Positions 61,187 to 64,000 of a stretch of 64,000 bases of DNA are shown one piece after another. Made by a program: the position numbers and the translations under genes. The stretch is from Symbiodinium natans (Eukaryota; Sar; Dinophyceae; Suessiales; Symbiodiniaceae). The notes under the pieces are model-generated. The model saw only the letters and a program-made list of their open reading frames with translations, was not told the DNA's origin and ran no database searches. Each line of letters begins with the position of its first letter. The first letter of the stretch is position 1. The stretch covers positions 188,293 to 252,292 of the forward strand of contig CAJNDS010002089.1 of assembly GCA_905221605.1 (NCBI GenBank), given 5' to 3'.

Positions 61187-61592
61187 GTGCATCTGGGCAC
61201 TCCATACAGCAGCTCTCAGAGATCAAACAGAATCAGACACGACCGGACACCTCACTGCATTGGCATTGCCCAAGAGATGGATCTACATGGCGTGCGTTGT
61301 GCATCTTTGCAAAGTACGTGGGCTGATCAGGCTATAGATTTCCTGAAGCAAAATACACGTGCAACTTCATGTGCACACATCGTCTCGAATCGTTCTCAGA
61401 CGATGCTTGAAGCACACTATCTGGAGCGCATTGGCCCGCGCTGTGAGATCCAGGGGGGGGGATTTCCCTGAATCCTTGGAAGACACCTGGTTCCCTGATA
61501 CTCTCCGAAACTCAAGCAGCTCCGACGAGACAGCGGATCCCCCAATCGCTTTGGCGACGATTCTACCTCAAGAAGATGTATACCTCTCATGA
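61187..61592 (+). CDS. Plus-strand protein broken at a G homopolymer
   Basis: The first frame (61,187-61,471) reads IAQEMDLHGVRCASLQSTW, ADQAIDFLKQNTRATSCAH and LEAHYLERIGPRCEIQ up to a run of G near 61,451-61,459. The next frame (61,359-61,592) reads GDFPESLEDTWFPDTLRNSS and DETADPPIALATILPQEDVY. One base more or less in the G run would fuse them into a single protein. An intron there is also possible. Confidence 0.48.
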
Positions 61593-61668
61593 CTGGGGGC
61601 TGCTAGCAATAGGAATGTGTACGACTTGCGGAACATAAGGTGGAGGGTGCTATGATATCGGAATATTA

Positions 61669-62001
61669 ATGTTCGACTGCGCAATCCCTGGTCCCATCTC
61701 TAATACCACTGCATTGGGTACTGCGAATAGGGAGTCTGGCGCTGGATTATCTACTCGTCTGATGGAGCAGCGGGCAACCATGATCAGCGAAGCTGGTTCA
61801 GCACAAGTACCTCAGCTTTCGCTTTCGGCTTCTGGCTCCAGGCTGCAAAGCTGCCATACCTCCCCTCTTCCGCCTTCCGAAACCAAAGCTCCTACAAGGA
61901 GCAGAATGAAAAAACAGCTGCGAACCATAAGCCCTTCAATGTATGCCAGGGGGCTCCCACAAATGCCAGCAACCCCGGCTGTGCCCAGTGGCCGGCATTG
62001 A
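61669..62001 (+). CDS. Plus-strand ORF, Ser/Thr/Pro-rich
   Basis: A 110-codon frame starting at ATG reads STRLMEQRATMISEAGSAQV and APTRSRMKKQLRTISPSMY. Follows 61,187-61,592 on the same strand and may be its next exon. Looks disordered and basic. No family is recognised. Confidence 0.45.
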   Translation: MFDCAIPGPISNTTALGTANRESGAGLSTRLMEQRATMISEAGSAQVPQLSLSASGSRLQSCHTSPLPPSETKAPTRSRMKKQLRTISPSMYARGLPQMPATPAVPSGRH

Positions 62002-62246
62002 TCACGCCTTGGTTCAAATTTGGCGGGATTTGCTTGGGGAAACTCGCCGCCTCATCCTCGATGATCCAATCTAAGCAAAGGGCTAAATACGTAACCTACC
62101 TTTGACTACTCAGGTCACCTTGTGAAGATGTGCGGCTGTTTCTGCTGACATTCCGCTTGCACAAAGCAGGAGCTTGCTCGGATAGATATGGCCGCACGTC
62201 TCATGAGAGCTGAACGCCAGACAAATCCACAACCACTTCAAGGATC

Positions 62247-62606
62247 TCATCCACTGTTTTTCACTTCGGGTTCAAGAGTGCCGCTCACATTCTGCATTGG
62301 TGTGCGATGGAAGACAGGTGCGCGAGCTAATGAATGCCGATTGGTGTAGGTCCTGGCAAACAACACGCAGAAGCAAAAGCGCCTGCAATCAAATACTGAA
62401 TCCTGAATCTGAAAGCCATGTTTAAGCAGCACTTCATTCAACCGGGGTGCTGCCGCCACCGGTGGTCGTGGTGGTGGTGGTGCTGTTGCCATCACCCACG
62501 CTCGTGATGCCCATTCCGTCGCACACCGAACCCTTGCCTCGGCAAAAGCTCCTGAGCCCCTCTCAACACATCCATGACCGATGTTTCGGGGACCGTTTCG
62601 GTTCAA
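62247..62606 (-). CDS. Hypothetical protein exon
   Basis: The 119-codon frame reads GSGAFAEARVRCATEWASRA, a short Pro run (PPPPRPPVAAAP) over a GGTGGT repeat, then RLNEVLLKHGFQIQDSVFD and FARTYTNRHSLARAPVFHR. No splice sites were fixed. The protein-like parts on both sides of the repeat support coding. Confidence 0.5.
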   Translation of the reverse strand: MNRNGPRNIGHGCVERGSGAFAEARVRCATEWASRAWVMATAPPPPRPPVAAAPRLNEVLLKHGFQIQDSVFDCRRFCFCVLFARTYTNRHSLARAPVFHRTPMQNVSGTLEPEVKNSG

Positions 62607-62799
62607 CAGCCCGGTGATGCAAGCTCCAGTGAAAGATTCCGGTCCCGACTTTGGGACGGCCGTCTTCGTGAATCAACGGTAAGCACGGCATCCGGCATTG
62701 CGCCATGATTTGCAAACGCACTGAAAATAACCTTTGGTAGCAGAAACCCTTGGTTTGGCGTTAAGAGATGTTAAGGGCGTCAAGTTGATCGGATGAAGG

Positions 62800-63012
62800 G
62801 TGGGCCTTCAGCACTCTTCTGTGATATTCACACGTTCAGATGTCAAGGTGAAGGAAGAAGAGCAGGGTAACACCTCTGAGCGCACGGGGCGCGCATGCTG
62901 GAAGGTTTTCGATACCGACATATTCCGGCAGGTGAAGACCTTTCAAGCAATCCACAAACAATGTTGGGCAAGAGTTTCCTTCGGGTTCGGGCCTAAACGG
63001 TCATCATCCTGA
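62800..63012 (+). CDS. Plus-strand ORF, hypothetical
   Basis: The frame reads FTRSDVKVKEEEQGNTSERT and FDTDIFRQVKTFQAIHKQCW. Minus-strand frames contain stops here. Confidence 0.42.
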   Translation: MGLQHSSVIFTRSDVKVKEEEQGNTSERTGRACWKVFDTDIFRQVKTFQAIHKQCWARVSFGFGPKRSSS

Positions 63013-63169
63013 TGCGTGCTTGCTGCAGGGTTTATGGACAGGAATTTGGCCAGCTGTAACTGCCGTGCATCTTTTGTGGGGCCTTTGGAGTTCCTGAGGC
63101 GGCTGGCCGCACCAGCCCGAAGTGGAGTTTGACCAGACGCAGGTGCCTTGAGGCGAATCTGGGGGCAAA

Positions 63170-63558
63170 GTGCAATTCAAGGACTTGGGTTCAACACTTC
63201 AAAGGACACGGGGTACAAAAGAAGCCCTTTACTCATCCCTGTGCGCATCCAAAAGGTGGCTGAAGCCCGTGGAACCCCGAATCCACCTACACTCGGCGCG
63301 TGAACCTGATTTGTCACTAGGTTTTTTAAAGGCTGGAAACCCGAAGTCCGAGTGTGAGGAAACCTCAGCCCTAGCCGGAAGCTGCACATAACAGCCTCGA
63401 GCAGCACAGCCTTGCAGCAAAATATGTAGTTCACGCCTGTTGCAGCTACTGCACTCGACATGATGGCCAACACCGGCTGACACACAAACACACATTATTG
63501 CGTGAGTGCCAATTGACTGCGCACAGCACAGCTTCAAGCCATCTTTGACCAGGAGCAC
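63170..63558. other. Coding-like region, strand undecided
   Basis: The plus frame 63,170-63,391 and the minus frame 63,229-63,558 both read smoothly (plus: SSLCASKRWLKPVEPRIHL; minus: ECRWIRGSTGFSHLLDAHR). Confidence 0.33.
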
Positions 63559-63681
63559 TCAACATTACCCAGCCAGTGGGAGGCCTTTGACATGTTCAAG
63601 CCGCCAAAAAACAAAAACAGATGTCCCGACCCTAGTAGTTTCCGTTGCTGGAAATGGAGGTTCAGCATGGTGGATGTACGA

Positions 63682-63989
63682 TCACGGTGCAACAGTTTTC
63701 GCTGGCAAGGTACAGCCGCCGTCGTTCATCGATTCGCAGTACGTGGCGTTGGTGTCGTTGTAGTTCTCGCAAATGGCTGCCTTCACCGTCCCCAGCTGAA
63801 TCAGCATGAGAGCCTGACCGAGCAGCAAAGGTGCGTGCCATGGTCTGTACTTTCGCTGCGCAGCTGTCTCAATCGTTTGTGCCTACGCCCACAAGCTTGA
63901 TCGGATGATGCTGGGTTGGAGTCTTCTTGATTCCACTCGAGTCCCAGGAATCTTTTAACAGTTTGGAGGTCCCTAAGCAATCCGTGCAA
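63682..63989 (-). CDS. Possible secreted or extracellular Cys-containing protein exons
   Basis: The frame 63,682-63,840 reads GQALMLIQLGTVKAAIC and NDTNATYCESMNDGGCTLP, with three Cys and two N-glycosylation-type sequons, then a stop. The upstream frame 63,801-63,989 reads LRDLQTVKRFLGLEWNQEDS and runs off the window end. A second minus frame over 63,682-63,840 (Arg/His-rich) is also open. No family is recognised. Confidence 0.42.
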
Positions 63990-64000
63990 CCTTTGCAGCG

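Overview
The window looks like nuclear DNA from a dinoflagellate, most probably of the Symbiodinium/Suessiales type. There are no bacterial-style operons. GC is moderate and AT-rich islands are small. TTTAGGG (plant/dinoflagellate telomere type) motifs recur inside the sequence, and microsatellites and homopolymers are abundant. Candidate genes are strings of short exons separated by introns of roughly 35-240 bases. Several introns whose flanking exons join in phase start with GC, and one starts with GA, instead of GT, which is an established dinoflagellate peculiarity. A 100-N run at 51,401-51,500 marks a scaffold gap. I found no copy of the dinoflagellate spliced-leader sequence, so the assignment remains an inference.

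Layout. Most coding candidates are on the minus strand: 1-1.7 kb, 3.4-9.3 kb, 10.3-11.7 kb, 15.6-19.4 kb, 22.5-28.5 kb, 30.4-35.4 kb, 37.0-46.3 kb, 48.5-52.5 kb, 53.2-60.9 kb and 62.2-64.0 kb. A few plus-strand islands break this pattern, at about 7.5, 13.6-13.9, 19.4-20.1, 29.1-29.6, 61.2-62.0 and 62.8 kb. Gene-poor stretches hold microsatellites, homopolymers and telomere-like repeats, notably 2.6-3.1, 26.2-26.6, 47.3-47.7 and 51.0-53.1 kb.

What can be named. The clearest recognisable protein is a PARP/ADP-ribosyltransferase-like domain at 38.3-39.4 kb, with an HGT motif and a GIY...Y signature. Weak family resemblances are a sulfotransferase-like PAPS-binding motif (15.7 kb), a 2OG-Fe(II) oxygenase-like C-terminus (1.6 kb) and a possible hotdog-like strand pattern (57.1 kb). 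The best gene models that I cannot name are those at 3.72-4.71, 7.74-8.48, 26.9-27.6, 40.75-41.06 and 48.5-49.2 kb. In each, several exons join with matching phase through plausible splice sites.

Limits. All exon calls were made by eye from open frames, residue composition and splice signals. Many segments stay open in two or three frames or on both strands, so confidences are modest. Most entries are exon candidates rather than complete genes, and I cannot say how the genes work together.
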